From assembly GCA_003008705.1 (NCBI GenBank), contig PDUO01000056.1, positions 3,042-67,041 on the forward strand: a stretch of 64,000 nucleotides of DNA, in the 5' to 3' direction. Source of the DNA: Pezicula radicicola (Eukaryota; Ascomycota; Leotiomycetes; Helotiales; Dermateaceae). Position 1 is the stretch's first letter. Each line of letters starts with the position of its first letter. The notes beneath the pieces are model-generated. The model had not been told where the DNA came from, made no database searches, and saw nothing but the letters and a program-made list of their open reading frames with translations. Both the position numbers and the translations under genes were made by a program. Positions 33,268-45,269 of this stretch are shown one piece after another.

Positions 33268-34865
33268 ATGAAGGCAATGAAGGCGTTAAACATGAACCGG
33301 ATGCTAGGGTCTATTAAGCGCAGTAAGAGTGAGCATCATCCGAAGATCATGGCGGGCGGCTTGGCTGATCATTTGCAAAGCTCGAGATTCCGCCTCGGAG
33401 TCTGGGGAACCTGCATTTGTAGATTCAGGAGTCGATACACCAGAAGCAAATGCTGTCAGGAATGTGGTATGTTTGCGCCGAGCTGTCCTTTTTATACAAC
33501 ATCGCTAACTACCTCGTAGCAAGCATTTTGTAATTCTGGAGGACCAAATGGCTCGGTATGTTCCCCAAGTTTCCCTGCCCTCGAATGCAGCTAAGAATCC
33601 GCAGGGCGATGAAGTGGTCTATCTGCCTGTCATTGTCGAATCAGTCGATGCCTCCCCCACGGCCGCGAAAGAAGCCTCTGTCTTAATACGCAAGTACCTA
33701 TCAAAAGATAACTTTTCAAAGCCACACATACAATACAATGCGATCATGCTACTACGGATATTGGCGGATAATCCGGGGAAGACCTTTACACGAAATGTTG
33801 ATGCAAAGTTTGTTGATACTATTAAACAGTTACTACGTTTAGGAAGGGACCCTAGTGTAAAGCAGATTTTGATGGAGACTTTGGACACCTTCGAGAAAGA
33901 CAAGAAGGAAGATGAAGGATTGGTTCTGCTGAACGAGATGTGGAAGAAGGAGTACGAAAAGATAACAAAGCTAAATGTAAACTTATCCATACTCCCCCCG
34001 CCACATGTTCGGGCTAACAATTTCAAAGGGACGACCTGGGGCACCCCGAACGATGAATGCACCACCTTTCCCAGCTGGCCAGGATGCGAACTATTTCTCC
34101 CGCTCGCACAGCTCCCGTCGCCTCCCTGACCCTCAGGAACTTGCATCCCGCATCGAAGAAGCCCGTACATCCGCAACACTTCTTTCACAAACGGTCCAGT
34201 CCACGCCTCCCTCTGAACTCATCCAAAATGACCTGGTCCGAGAATTTGCAGACCGCTGCCAGTCAGCAAGCAGAAGCATCCAAGCATACATGATCGCTGA
34301 GAACCCCTCGCCGGATAATGATACAATGGAGACGCTTATCGAAACGAACGAGCAGCTTACAAAGGCTCTAGGTCAGCACCAGCGCGCAGTTTTACAGGCC
34401 AGGAAAGCAGCCGGATTAGGAACGGGAAGCACTCCTAGTCCTGCTGGTTCAGGAAATAGCTATTTTGCACCACCAGCTGGTCCTCCTCCAAATCAGAAAC
34501 CCGGCGTTCCTGCGCGCAAGGCAGCGCCTCAAACTCAAGAGCCTGAAAACCCATTCACAGATCCAGCCGAGCAGCCTAGAGGCGCCTCAACGACCACGAC
34601 GCATAATCCTCCATTTCCTAAAGACAATGCTCCACCAGCCCCAGGTGCATACGAGGAACGTCTTGGTATCGAACCGTATCATCCCGGCTTCGGCGGGTCA
34701 AGTCAGAGTTACGTTGGAAAACAGGATAGTAGTGTGGGTAAAGTTACTATGCATGCAGCTGGTGACGAGGATGAAGTAAGCGAAGATGAGCGGGAGGTCG
34801 GACGTAACGCATCAGGGAGCTATGGCGCGAAGCCTGGCACCAAAGCGCCTGTGTATAGGTATTGA
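33268..34865 (+). CDS. VHS-GAT domain protein (GGA/Tom1-like trafficking adaptor)
   Basis: Five exons: 33268-33322, 33381-33466, 33520-33555 (36 nt), 33605-33976 and 34029-34865, giving 461 aa. Introns are 49-58 bp. The N-terminal half is a VHS-like superhelical domain, with TPEANAVRNV, AFCNSGGPN, HIQYNAIMLLRILADNPG and DTIKQLLRLG. It is followed by a GAT-type three-helix region, with LASRIEEARTSA, FADRCQSASRSIQ and LIETNEQLTKALGQH. The C-tail is Pro-rich and disordered (PPAGPPP, NPFTDP). Proteins of this type bind ubiquitinated cargo and sort it between Golgi, endosome and vacuole. No GAE ear domain is present, so this is the fungal short type. NPF near 34550 may bind EH domains. Without intron 1 the first exon would look frameshifted. 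Confidence 0.82.
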
Positions 34866-36066
34866 GGAATTGAACTAAGTGGGTACTATTTGAGGCGGGA
34901 TCATTGGTTATGGATTGACGAGAAGAAGCACTTGTACTGTTACAAGCAATTTTGGAGTGGAGGGCAGACAGTACAGTATACCATTTTATTGTAGTGTTTT
35001 CCTTTTTGATTAGTTTAAGCGGCATTTTTGATACCAGAATTAAAACAGCTTTGTTTGCTGTTCTCTGTCTACACAATCTCAGTGTTAGTGTTAGCCGTCG
35101 TTTGCTTCTAAATCATATGGTCGATGTAAGTGCCTCTTTCAAGATTCATCGCCCGCAACTATTATCAACCCCAACGACTATAGTGCAAAGCCCGTTGACA
35201 TGTATCACGAGTGTCTGGTTCCCAATGCTATCGTACCTTATTCCCTTTGAGCAATCCGAGCCTGCTGTGACTTTATGACTTTATTGGTAGACACATAATG
35301 GATGTTAAACAAGGGTTTTACTTCTTTCTGTATTATTCAGCAAATATTATGTTGGAGGCGAATGTAGCCATTTATTGTTAGAACAGGTTTTGCTATTGTT
35401 TTAGCTTGTCTTATGAATGTTCTTCGCGCAGGGCTATTAGCTCTTTCTAAATGTCATCAATAGACTTCTGCTTTGCAGATTCTTCAATCCTAAACGAGGC
35501 TTGTCTATTCTGCTCTATATTATCATATGATCATTTCAGTCTGAAGTTAGTTGTGCGGCTTTTTTTTCTAGGCTGAGAGTTAGTTATCTTGAAATAAAAG
35601 GTACTCTGTTCACTAAGGTAGGAGGGATTTCCTAATTGCTCGCGTAAGTTTATGTCGTGCTAGTTTGGTATGGTTACTTATGAGTGTTAGCTTGCTCGGT
35701 TACTATGGATGATGATCATCTTTGGATTATTATTGCTGATGGGTAGGTATCATAGTGGGTTGATATTGTGTTTAGTAATATTAAGTCTATTATTGATGAT
35801 AGGTTGTTTTCCTCCCCCTTTCACCCGTGGTAGTGGTAGTAATATTAAATCTACCCTTGCTGCCTTTCTCGGAAGCTACTTGTGCTTGTTCCTTAGTAGG
35901 AAGGGGAGGGGGAGGTTTAATTTGATTTAATACTGTTTGGTACTGTTTCTTAAGTGTGGGTTTTGTTGAAGCTAATTATGTCTTTTTTTATTTGTCTATA
36001 TTAACTTTTGAAGGACAGAAAGAGGTGTTTTTGTTATAATGCTATATAGTGCTAGTATTTATAAAT
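34866..36066. other. Gene-poor, T-rich spacer
   Basis: No convincing gene. Plus-strand open frames of 73 and 108 aa are hydrophobic by base composition only. The left part is the 3' UTR of the VHS-GAT gene. Confidence 0.45.
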
Positions 36067-36190
36067 CAAGTGGGTTACTATAATAGAATAAGTGGGTTTC
36101 TATGTTAAGTGGGTTAATTAAAGTAAGTTGATGAAAAGAAGTTAGTTATTTAATTGTTACTCAATTCAAGTGAGTTATTTCGGTCAAGCC
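36067..36190 (-). repeat. Degenerate minisatellite related to the 18-bp GAGTAACT family (reverse orientation)
   Basis: Contains AAGTGGGTT three times (about 36068-36118). At 36156-36177 a 22-base segment read on the minus strand matches the array unit at 62738 with two differences. It is the same family as at 16.3 kb, in the opposite orientation. Confidence 0.55.
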
Positions 36191-36780
36191 GGTAGAGGAA
36201 TTACTTTATTTAGGTTATAGGAGTGACAAATTTCTATAGAACATGCTGTGGTACTTACAAAAGTGAGAAGAGAGAGAGGGCATTAGTGTCTTGACTTTGG
36301 AAGGGATTAATGATTTGAACATTGATATTTGCTTTTCTACAAGATTAATATTCTGTATTTCTTTGTCGCTTACTTAGAAAGTTACTTCTTTCCGACACTC
36401 GGAAGGTCTTGATGTGTCGGTATTTTTGCCTTGCCAGAATCGTGGTCAAAGTACCTTTCGCACGGAAGGTACCTCAAGCCATCGCTTAACTTTTATGCCG
36501 GTTCGGGTTTCCGGCATTTTGAATATGCCTGTCATTCTTCCACGTGCAGATATACCCCCTGCAACGTTGGTTCAATTACCACGTGGGCCTACACCAGCTT
36601 CCTGTTCAGTTCACCTCCCCGGCATATCATCAAAAATAATGTATGGTACCGAGTATATGTAAGTTGCAACCCCACGCCATGAAAGGTCCACGCCATGAAA
36701 GGTCAGAAAAGCCCACCTCGTCCCGTTCCTTGGATGTTACAGCGTTTTTTGTGACTTCGTCCTCGTTCTTAAAAATCACA
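36191..36780. promoter_or_regulatory. Upstream region of the metallophosphoesterase, with a 16-bp tandem duplication
   Basis: The 16-mer CACGCCATGAAAGGTC is present twice head to tail at 36673-36704, about 75-110 bp before the start codon. No gene lies in this stretch; the overlapping frames at 36414-36682 are unconvincing. Confidence 0.5.
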
Positions 36781-38164
36781 ATGTTACTTTGTTCATTTTT
36801 AGCTTTGCCTTTTGTGCTAGTGAGCACAATTGCTGCTTTGCCTCTTGAAGAACCATCTCAAAAGCAACTCAAGACAAGATCTTCCCAAACGCTGCGCTTC
36901 ACTTCAGAGGAAACCTTCCAAATATCTATCTTCGAGGATCTACATTATGGAGAAGGTACGCAACAACTACGATGCATCAGCCAGCTCCCAAACTAAGACT
37001 TTTCATTCCAATAGCCGAAGATACACTCTGGGGACCAGAACAAGACATCTACTCTGAAAAAGTAATCAACACAGTTCTCGACAACGAATCCCCTCAACTA
37101 GTAATTCTAAACGGTGATCTAATAACCGGAGAAAACACCCTCCTCTCCAACTCCTCCGCGTATGTCGATGAGATCGTACGACCCCTCGTGCAACGCAACC
37201 TCAGCTGGGCATCAACATACGGGAACCACGATTCCGACTTCAACCTTTCAAGAACCGCAATCTTCTCTCGAGAAAAAGCTTATTCTAATAGTTTAACTGA
37301 AAATATGGTTAACTCAACAGATGCAGGAGTTAGTAATTATTATTTAGAAGTTTTTTCAAATGATGAGTCGAAGGTATCACCTGAACTTATTCTGTGGTTT
37401 TTTGATTCAAGAGGTGGGAATTACTTTCAAGAATTAGATTCCAAGGGAGTGGAAATTCCTCAACCTAATTGGGTTGATCAATCTGTTGTGGATTGGTTTA
37501 TTGAAACTAATTCCAAACTTCAAGAAACAGCAGAGGAAGGATCTGTTATCCCTTCTTTGGCGTTTGTTCATATTCCTGTTAATGCTATGCTTGCTTTTCA
37601 AGGTACTATGACCACGGTAGATGAAATGAAGGAACCGGGTATTAACGACGATGATCCTTTGGCTCAGCAGGGTTACGCTGAAGGTCAGGGTGATGTCAGT
37701 GGTGATGTTTTTGTTTATGGTGGGCAGGATATTCCGTTTATGGAGGCGTTACTTGGAGTGGAGGGGTTGATGGCTGTTTTTAGTGGGCATGATCATGGAG
37801 ATGATTGGTACATGTCCCCCCTTCCAATTCCCAAATACTCAAGTCTTCACAAAAGAATAAAGGAAAAAAAGAGAAACTAACTGAGAGAAATAGGTGTTTC
37901 AAATGGGATTCCAAACTCCCTGGCATGAACCTCACTGGTAATGGAATCGATCTCTGCTTCGGAAGACATAGTGGCTATGGTGGTTATGGGTCTTGGACTA
38001 GAGGAAGTAGACAGATTTTACTTGATCTGACGACGCTTGGGAATTCTACTGAGACTTGGATTCGGTTGGAGGATGAGACGGTTTCTGGGAAGGTTACACT
38101 TAATTCTACTTATGGGAGTGATATTTATCCTGTTGTGGCGGATACTGATACTGGTTTGCCTTGA
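36781..38164 (+). CDS. Secreted calcineurin-like metallophosphoesterase (DCR2/SIA1-like)
   Basis: Exons 36781-36955, 37015-37807 and 37894-38164 give 412 aa in phase. A signal peptide is visible (hydrophobic residues 2-19 before LPLEEP). The binuclear metal motifs are all there: D53xH55 in FEDLHYGE, G92-D93 in NGDLITGEN, GNHD at 128-131, a mid-protein VHIP His, and GHDHGD just before the second intron. The closest known family is fungal DCR2/SIA1-type phosphatases. Dcr2 is implicated in the unfolded protein response and cell-cycle progression, but a secreted or vacuolar phosphatase role is just as likely. The many NxS/T sequons fit passage through the secretory pathway. The start has good context (cacaATG). 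Codon use is more AT-rich than in the neighbouring housekeeping genes. Confidence 0.87.
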
Positions 38165-38473
38165 GTTTGGTTTGGAGGCTCTTAGGGTGAGAGGAGTAAT
38201 TGAGTAATGATTTTCCGGAATGTAGATAGAACAAACCTGTTATTGTTATTAGCTTATTGAAGTAAAACATCTGTAAGTGCCCGACCGAAGTATGTTTAGC
38301 GACTCGTTACGGGACTAGTTAGAAAACTAGGACTTGGTAAGAGACAAAAGAGACAAATAAGAGAAAAAATGAGCTTACACAGAAAATAATGGCCAAGAAT
38401 TGCATTACATCACGAACTTACGTCCCAAAAAACCATCAGAGAAAAATTCTAAAATAAACAAAAAATCAATGGC
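38165..38473. other. Intergenic
   Basis: 3' flank of the phosphatase; A-rich near 38340-38460. Nothing else is seen. Confidence 0.45.
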
Positions 38474-38578
38474 TGGAGGTGCAGGTGATCGAAACCTGGA
38501 CGTCTCGCAAGAATGAAGCTGTTAATGAAACAGACAATACTATGCAAAGCGAGCACTCTACCACTGAGTTACACCCCC
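38474..38578 (-). tRNA. tRNA-Ala (anticodon TGC) with a 33-nt intron
   Basis: The minus strand folds as a complete cloverleaf. The acceptor is GGGGGTG/CACCTCC, with discriminator A at 38474. The D-stem is ACTC/GAGT around AGTGGTA, and the anticodon stem is CTCGC/GCGAG with loop TTTGCAT. The T-arm is CAGGT-TTCGATC-ACCTG. The anticodon TGC is at 38546-38544. The intron 38542-38510 starts after the base 3' of the anticodon, the canonical nuclear position. Mature length is 72 nt before CCA. Confidence 0.93.
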
Positions 38579-40945
38579 AATAGGTTGAATATATTTTTCT
38601 TAAATGGCATTATGTAGGGCAGTTGTGGGGGAGTGAAAAGTTTTCACCGGTAGCGACTTTAGCGAGAGCCATTACCGACGGTTCCCTCGCTAACTTGCAA
38701 TGCTGAAGAGTTCCCTGCTTTGGCTAGGTTTTAGTGGTGGATAGTACTAGTTTAGCAAGATTTTTATTTCGCCGTTGGTTGCAAGTACAGTAGCATATTT
38801 TGAACAGGCAAGGCTTAATTGTTTCCAAGAAAGGGATGCACGAGTGGGATGCATAATTAACACTCAATTTTGTTGAATAATTACTCCAAGTCTCTAAGCT
38901 ACCTAGTCAAGTCGGACAACCTTTGGGATGGATACAAACGCTACAGCACAGCAGCATCGAACTAGGAAGCATACAACCCCACGTCGCTTTAATACGAACT
39001 CTGCAGGTCTGAGCGTCAGTTACTCACTGAGATCAATCGATTAATTCTTACATATTATGTAGTTTAAAAGAAATATCCTGTGGATATACTAGGTATTGCT
39101 GTCATTTATGTCCGAGTTGTCAATACAAAGTTTTCTCTTTATTAAAGTTAGCGGGAAGTTAGAATTCCTTCGTAGGAGGATTTATATATGTGACTATGTC
39201 GGGTAAAGTGAACAATTAGATCCTCGGGCCTTTTAATGCCTTCCATTATCTATCTCAGGATTTATTGATACTTTGTATGCGGCTATTGCTGAAACTTATT
39301 ATCGATATTGCCTTCCTTAATGATACTATAGACTTAGTCCTACCGCTATTGATTAGACTCCCATTCTCAGGCCTGCGGAATTTCGTCGCGATGATTCTGA
39401 TTGTATTATGTCTTTACTTACTCTTAATAGGTCTAATTATACCTTGAGAAAGCTATCATAAATGACAGTTTCTAATGTCTGTTTACTAATAGATGGATGT
39501 ATGAGCGAACTACATCGATTTGTAGTTCGAATTTCTAGAAGCCCGAAAAACTGCATTTAAGAACACAAGCTTAATATGACTAAGTTTGTGGAATCTAATG
39601 TCAATGAAAAGGCAAGAAGGCACTCAAGGTCTGTGGTATCGCTTGTTTACAATAGCAGAGGGCAACGCTGCTAGACATGTATCTAACCACTTGTAATACT
39701 AATTACGAACGATTATCTAGAGTAGTTGTTGTCAAATCTGAAGCTACTGTTAATAAATGACGAACGACGAAAGCTCTAGAGCTAGATTTACAATTAAGGA
39801 TAAGAGAAAAGCAGCAACTTAGACATGATAGAAAATACTTTATAAGTGATGTTATGTTTTTCGCTTAGTAGTAAAGGAGAACAGGATTCCCTTATTCTTG
39901 AACTTCCTTCCGCAGTAGAATTGAAGTTTCATGTGGTCCTGCCTCAACCTAGGAAGTGAGAAAATTGTAAGGGTTTACTTGTAGAATATTTACTATAGAC
40001 AAGCTCAGTTAGGCGGAAGAATTCCTAACAAATGTAGAATTAGACGTGTGGATATTATTATGGCTGATAATATAGAGAGGAATTGTTGCCATTTGTATTC
40101 GAGCTGTTAGTTTTATATAGTTAAAATTTTCTACAATTCTACAGTTTCTTCAGAGGGTTCTTTCCAACTATGACACTACCTACTGCTTCCTGTTAATTAA
40201 AGATGTTAGAAATTTGTTTGTAATATCATGATATTTTCAGTTGGAAGCCTCTAGTTCAGATAGATACCGCGTGGCTTGTGTTGGACAGTGAAGTATGTTC
40301 TGGAATAGGTCTGCAGCTGCCATTACTTTATTTCTTTATAATAGAAGTCTATAACTAAGGCTTCTATAGAGATATCAGCTCGGCATAGAATACAGAATCA
40401 AATAGAGTTGCTTCCTCAAAAGTATAGCCTTCCACAGCTTGAAAGTGACCAGAAATAGAATGTCATATATCTGGAGCACTTTCTCTTGTTTGAATTCTAG
40501 CATAGAATATTCAAAGATAGCTAGTAGTTTGGATACATCCAAGTATAGACAGGCGCTTTGTATGAAGTGAAAAGTGGTAGCGAGGGTAAGCGATCCAGAA
40601 AGGGGGGTTAGCATATAACTCGTATTCGTATTAAGTTGCTGTATTGTGGCTTTGTAACTATAGAAGAAATCCTTGCTTCAAGATAAGTATGGAAAATACA
40701 ACTCATTGTAGCTTTCAAGAACAAGAATTTATGAAATAATTTCATGAGTATAAACCCCCGATTTCATTGTAAACCAATTGTCGAATCGCCGATCCCCTGC
40801 TCAAGTGGCCAACCCCCATTCTTCACAGCTTATCACGAACTTGATCCCCGAAATCTGAACATCATCGCCACTGCATCGAAAGAGCCATTCTGCAACGGAT
40901 AATAGTTCTCTCGATTCAAAGCGCAAAGTGTCAAGTCAATCCCAA
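38579..40945. other. Long AT-rich intergenic region
   Basis: About 2.4 kb between the tRNA and the DUF1479 gene without a recognised gene. Open frames do not exceed 79 aa. No clear transposon signature; CpA and TpG are present, so this is not RIP-saturated. Confidence 0.45.
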
Positions 40946-42380
40946 ATGCCGTCCCGAACATCCACTTGGCCAAGTGGTTGGCCTTCCTTCACGCCCAGTG
41001 ACGAGGACCCAAACGATACATACCAACGCGATCTGAAGCTCCGTATTATCAAAGGATACGGACGCGAGGCTCTCCGCACAGCATGGATAAAAACATGCAA
41101 CTCCCTCCCCCAAATCACGAACTCCATTGCAAAGTCAGGAAACAAAAGCGTACCCATCTTCTCGCTCCCAGAAATCCTCGCCGAAAACAATGAGAAAGTG
41201 AAGCAGCGCATGAAAGAAACAGGAGTCTTCATAATTCGAGACGTAATTCCCATCGAAGAAGCAGTGAATGAATTTTCGGAATTACAGAAGTTCATTGAGG
41301 AGAATAAGACGACGATTACAGGCTGGCCGGCAGAGAGTCCAGCAATCTTCCATCTTTACTCCAGTCCAACACAACTACGACTTCGTACACATCCCAACCA
41401 ACTTAAAGTTCAACGATTTCTCAACTCTCTCTTCACTGATTCCTCCATCTCTGAAGCCGCGCAAGAATCTCTCGCTGAGCCTGTTCTCTACCCCGATGCT
41501 CTAAGAGTCCGAGCACCAGGCCAGGAATTCCTCGGGCTTGGTCCACATATCGATGGTGGTTCTCTCAGTCGTTGGGCTGATTCTTCCTACTTGGCAACAT
41601 ACAGCAAAATATTTTCCGGTCACCCAGAACTCTATGATCCTTTCTCGCTCCTTGACCGCAAAGATGCTAAACCCGGCATGTTCCCTGGTGGAGCACAATG
41701 CAGTGTACTGAGAACATTTCAAGGCTGGACAGCTCTTACCCCGTGTAAGCCAGGAGAAGGAGGACTGATGGTTGTTCCTGATCTAAAAGCTGTCACCGCT
41801 TATATGATGTTGCGTCCCTTTTTTAAAGCTCCAAAGGGAGAGGGTGAGTGGAGAGATGCGGAGAAGTGGCAGGTAGATGAGGATAGTGCTTGGTTTCCGG
41901 GTACTTATCGATGGGATTCTCAGTTATTAAGTCCAGAAAGTCATCCCCATTTGGACTTGGAGAATACGTTGGTTAGTATTCCAGAGGTGAGGCCAGGTGA
42001 CACTATTTGGTGGCATGCAGATGTAAGTGTCCTGTCACCAACCTGACTTTCTTCATTAGCAACTATATTCGGAAGTTGTCCCTTGCTGATCTGTTGATTA
42101 TGGGTAGATCTGCCATGCTGTGGAGACAACACACAAAGGACCGAATCCAGCAAGTGTAGTATACATTCCAGCAGCTCCTTCTACTCCTAGCAATAAAGCG
42201 TATATACGTCAACACTGGAAGGATATCGTTGCTGGTGTACCACCCGAGGATTATAAGTATTTGGATGGAAATGGCAGTGAGTTGGTGCTGAGTAAGCAGA
42301 ATGAGAGGGAAATGGTGGGAGCGTTGTCTTTGGATATGATTAGTAAAGAGGGCAGGCGTGGATTAGGGGAGACGGTTTGA
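40946..42380 (+). CDS. DUF1479 family protein, putative Fe(II)/2-oxoglutarate-type dioxygenase
   Basis: Exons 40946-42022 and 42108-42380, phase 0, give 449 aa. The protein follows DUF1479 (bacterial YbiU-like) throughout, with MKETGVFIIRDVIP and YPDALRVRAPGQEFLGLGPH. The candidate metal triad is H201-x-D203 in PHIDGG, with a distal His in ICHAVE (His362) after the intron. FQGWTAL and GGLMVVPDLK lie between them. DUF1479 proteins are predicted to adopt the double-stranded beta-helix oxygenase fold; the substrate is unknown. The first ATG in frame is 40946; the frame is open a little upstream without another ATG. The intron has a GTAAGT donor at 42023 and a GGTAG acceptor at 42107. Confidence 0.86.
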
Positions 42381-45269
42381 AATGTTGACGGCTTTTCTTT
42401 TAGACAGTGGACGGATGTCTTTATTTGAATGGGTACTTACAATCTAATTTCTGTTACACCAAACTTGATCGTATTGAGCAGAAATACGAACGAGAATTTA
42501 CCTAAGTATATGTGAGACTGCAAAACTGTATGTTTTAGGGATTGCTTGAAGGCCTTATTATTATTGTAAGTAAAAATGAAACTCCAGTTTGGAGACTATC
42601 TGGCCAAGCCCTTTGAAGATCTCAGAGATGAGAGCGAGGGTATTTTTAACCGCAGAATCGAATCACAAAGCATGGCTGGGAAAGAGTTACAAGGAGCTTC
42701 GAAGACTCGTTAGAAATTACTACCCATTGTTTTGATTTCCTCATAAAGTTCACAACTATCAATTAAATAGTAACACTAATAGCCGCATATCAAAATAGCA
42801 AGACTAGGCCTAGACTTAAAAGTAAATCACAAACAGCAAATAATAGTCACACCAACTAGACCAGCTTCAAAAATCAATGGTATAAAGCTTAAACAAAGAA
42901 GTAGAAGTGGAGATGTACAATAAATAGCATTTGTGTCGCTAGAAACCCCAGAGTTGGCAGATAAAAATGATCACCTAGGTCTTCCACAAGAAACCTGTTG
43001 CTTATATACTTTGGTATTTGTACCTTGTGCTAGTTTCTAGAACTATATTTCAAGACTTGATATTCAACACAATAATCCTTTATAGTAAGACTACAGGTTT
43101 TCAAGACAGTTAAGTCAATTTGAAAACACAGGTGCTAATAAAGAGTACACACAATTAAACTAAAAAAATAAGGCTATAACACTCTAAACCAACAAATGGC
43201 TAAAAGGATAGTGCAACCTAAGTTTCATTTAGTATGTGCTTAGAAGTCGTCGTACAGGTATAACTCGCAATACGAGAATATTAACAGTTGAACTTACCCT
43301 GACAACATTAGATATAAAAAGTTTATTTGTACTTCTTTTATTTTATAGGTTATAATTAGTGAGATGTTTGTTTGGATTTTGTTGTTATATAATAGACTTG
43401 TTCATTTTCATATAATAAATTTGCTTGTTAGTTTATACAATAGATATTAAGTCTAAACCAAATACATCAAAGTTGAATTAGAAGATAACATAGGGCCTTT
43501 TTTTGGTTCTTTATTAACATCAAGGCAATGAAGTTGCTCCTAAATCCAATTCCAATGAACGTTACCTTGATCTTTTCACTCTTCTTATCTTTAGGCACAA
43601 GGATAAAAACAAGAAGAAGCATAATTATCGCCAACATCAGAAAGGCCATACAGCTGCTTAAAGATAAAAATTAAAAACCCAATTCATACGACTCACTTCT
43701 CTGCATAGTCCTGCTTCATTTCTACCACTAACTATTTCTTTCACATCGCGGCTTTTCAGTTCTTCATCATTAGTCGCTAAAGCTAGCTGATATTCTAGGT
43801 AAACTCTTTCCTAGTTTTAACCTACTAGCAAGAACACCCGTCTGTGAATGTACCATTTGCCCTTCCTGTTCTCCGAGGTTCTTTGGCTGTATAGGGTGCT
43901 TTCTCCTAAGGTTTAAAAATGAAAGTTAAGAGTAACTCTTAACTAGGGTTTAGTGTGCCTATAGCTCCTGGCTCTATATTCACCTACCTTTATATAAGCT
44001 ATAGCTTGTTAGTAATAGAGTCTCTTAATATATGGATAAGAGAGACGCAAGCACAGATTAGGATTAGACCAATTATTAAAGAAACACACTATCTTACTAA
44101 GACAGGGAGTAAGCTTCTTCCTAAACATTCTAATTTAGAAGAGGTCTAGAAACTATCAAGGACATACTAAAGCTGCAAACAGGAAATCCATTGAAGAATA
44201 CATAAGTATATCTCTAAGTAGCATAGCCTAATCAAAAATTTCATTAATATTCACTGCAAAGGACGAAGAGTTGACGTAAGAATTCCCCCTATTTAAGATA
44301 ATTGCACAAGTCTCCCTGTTCAATAACAACAACTTTCTAAATAACAACAATAACACCCATCTTAAACCCACAAAGGATTCTTCTCTACAAATTTAACTGT
44401 TGTATAACAGGAGTCCCAGGATTCTAGTGCCCATTCAATCACCTATTCTACTATCCTTTTTCGACAGAAGTTCCCATTGTGAACAGGTGGAGTGGCCCGA
44501 GGCTTCTGCGCTTTGAGTTCGCTTTTTGCCTGTCTTTGTTTCTTCACATTAAGATCATCTTCTTTATTAAATTTCCTAAGTAGATGTCACAGATCTAATA
44601 AGTTTATAGGAACTAGATATATATATGCCTTCGAATTTAATATTGCTATATAACTGACTAAACTTTAGCAACAAAACTTAATTTAGGCCAGACTCATTTC
44701 AGATAGCCAATTCAAATCATACTTCACACTTAACAAACACTTATAAACTCATATCAATTCCTCATCTTCAATCCACTAATATTAATCATAATCCTATAAA
44801 TTATCTAGGTATATATATGAAACAAAATCCCCATCAACACCATAACATACAATTCAAAAAGCCTCGCTTCGCCTCGCCCACTTGCGCAAACAAACATCAA
44901 AAGGTATATAAAAAACAAATCAACAAAACCCTAATGGAAATGCCCAAATGGAAAAAAACCCCACCACAAATGTATTTGTACGCCATACCCCCGCTCCAAA
45001 AGACAAATCTACGCTTGCTTCGCTTCACCCTTTCTGGGTGTTCTTCATATGCCGCAAACAAAAAATATATATGTGGGTCTTGTTCTTCGTTTCAACTTGG
45101 ATTTCTCTCATCCTTTTCTTTTCCGGTCGATCTTTTTTGGCCCTTCTTTTCCTTATTTCTATTCCTTTCCTTCGTCTCATAAACTCCAGTCTGGTCAAGA
45201 CCAGTCAACCTGGTCTCCCCTCTCGCACCTCCTACCCAAACTCGCTCGTCTCCTCGTCCACAGCTTTGA
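42381..45269. other. Long AT-rich intergenic region
   Basis: About 2.9 kb with no recognised gene. The three plus-strand frames at 44817-45321 overlap one another and the 3' end of the hydrolase gene, and look like composition effects. The block near 43140-43460 is particularly AT-rich. Confidence 0.45.

Noticed and set aside
33548..34129. 193-aa frame as the complete gene product
   Set aside because: It reads through two introns; the spliced VHS-GAT model explains both its conserved core and the following frame.
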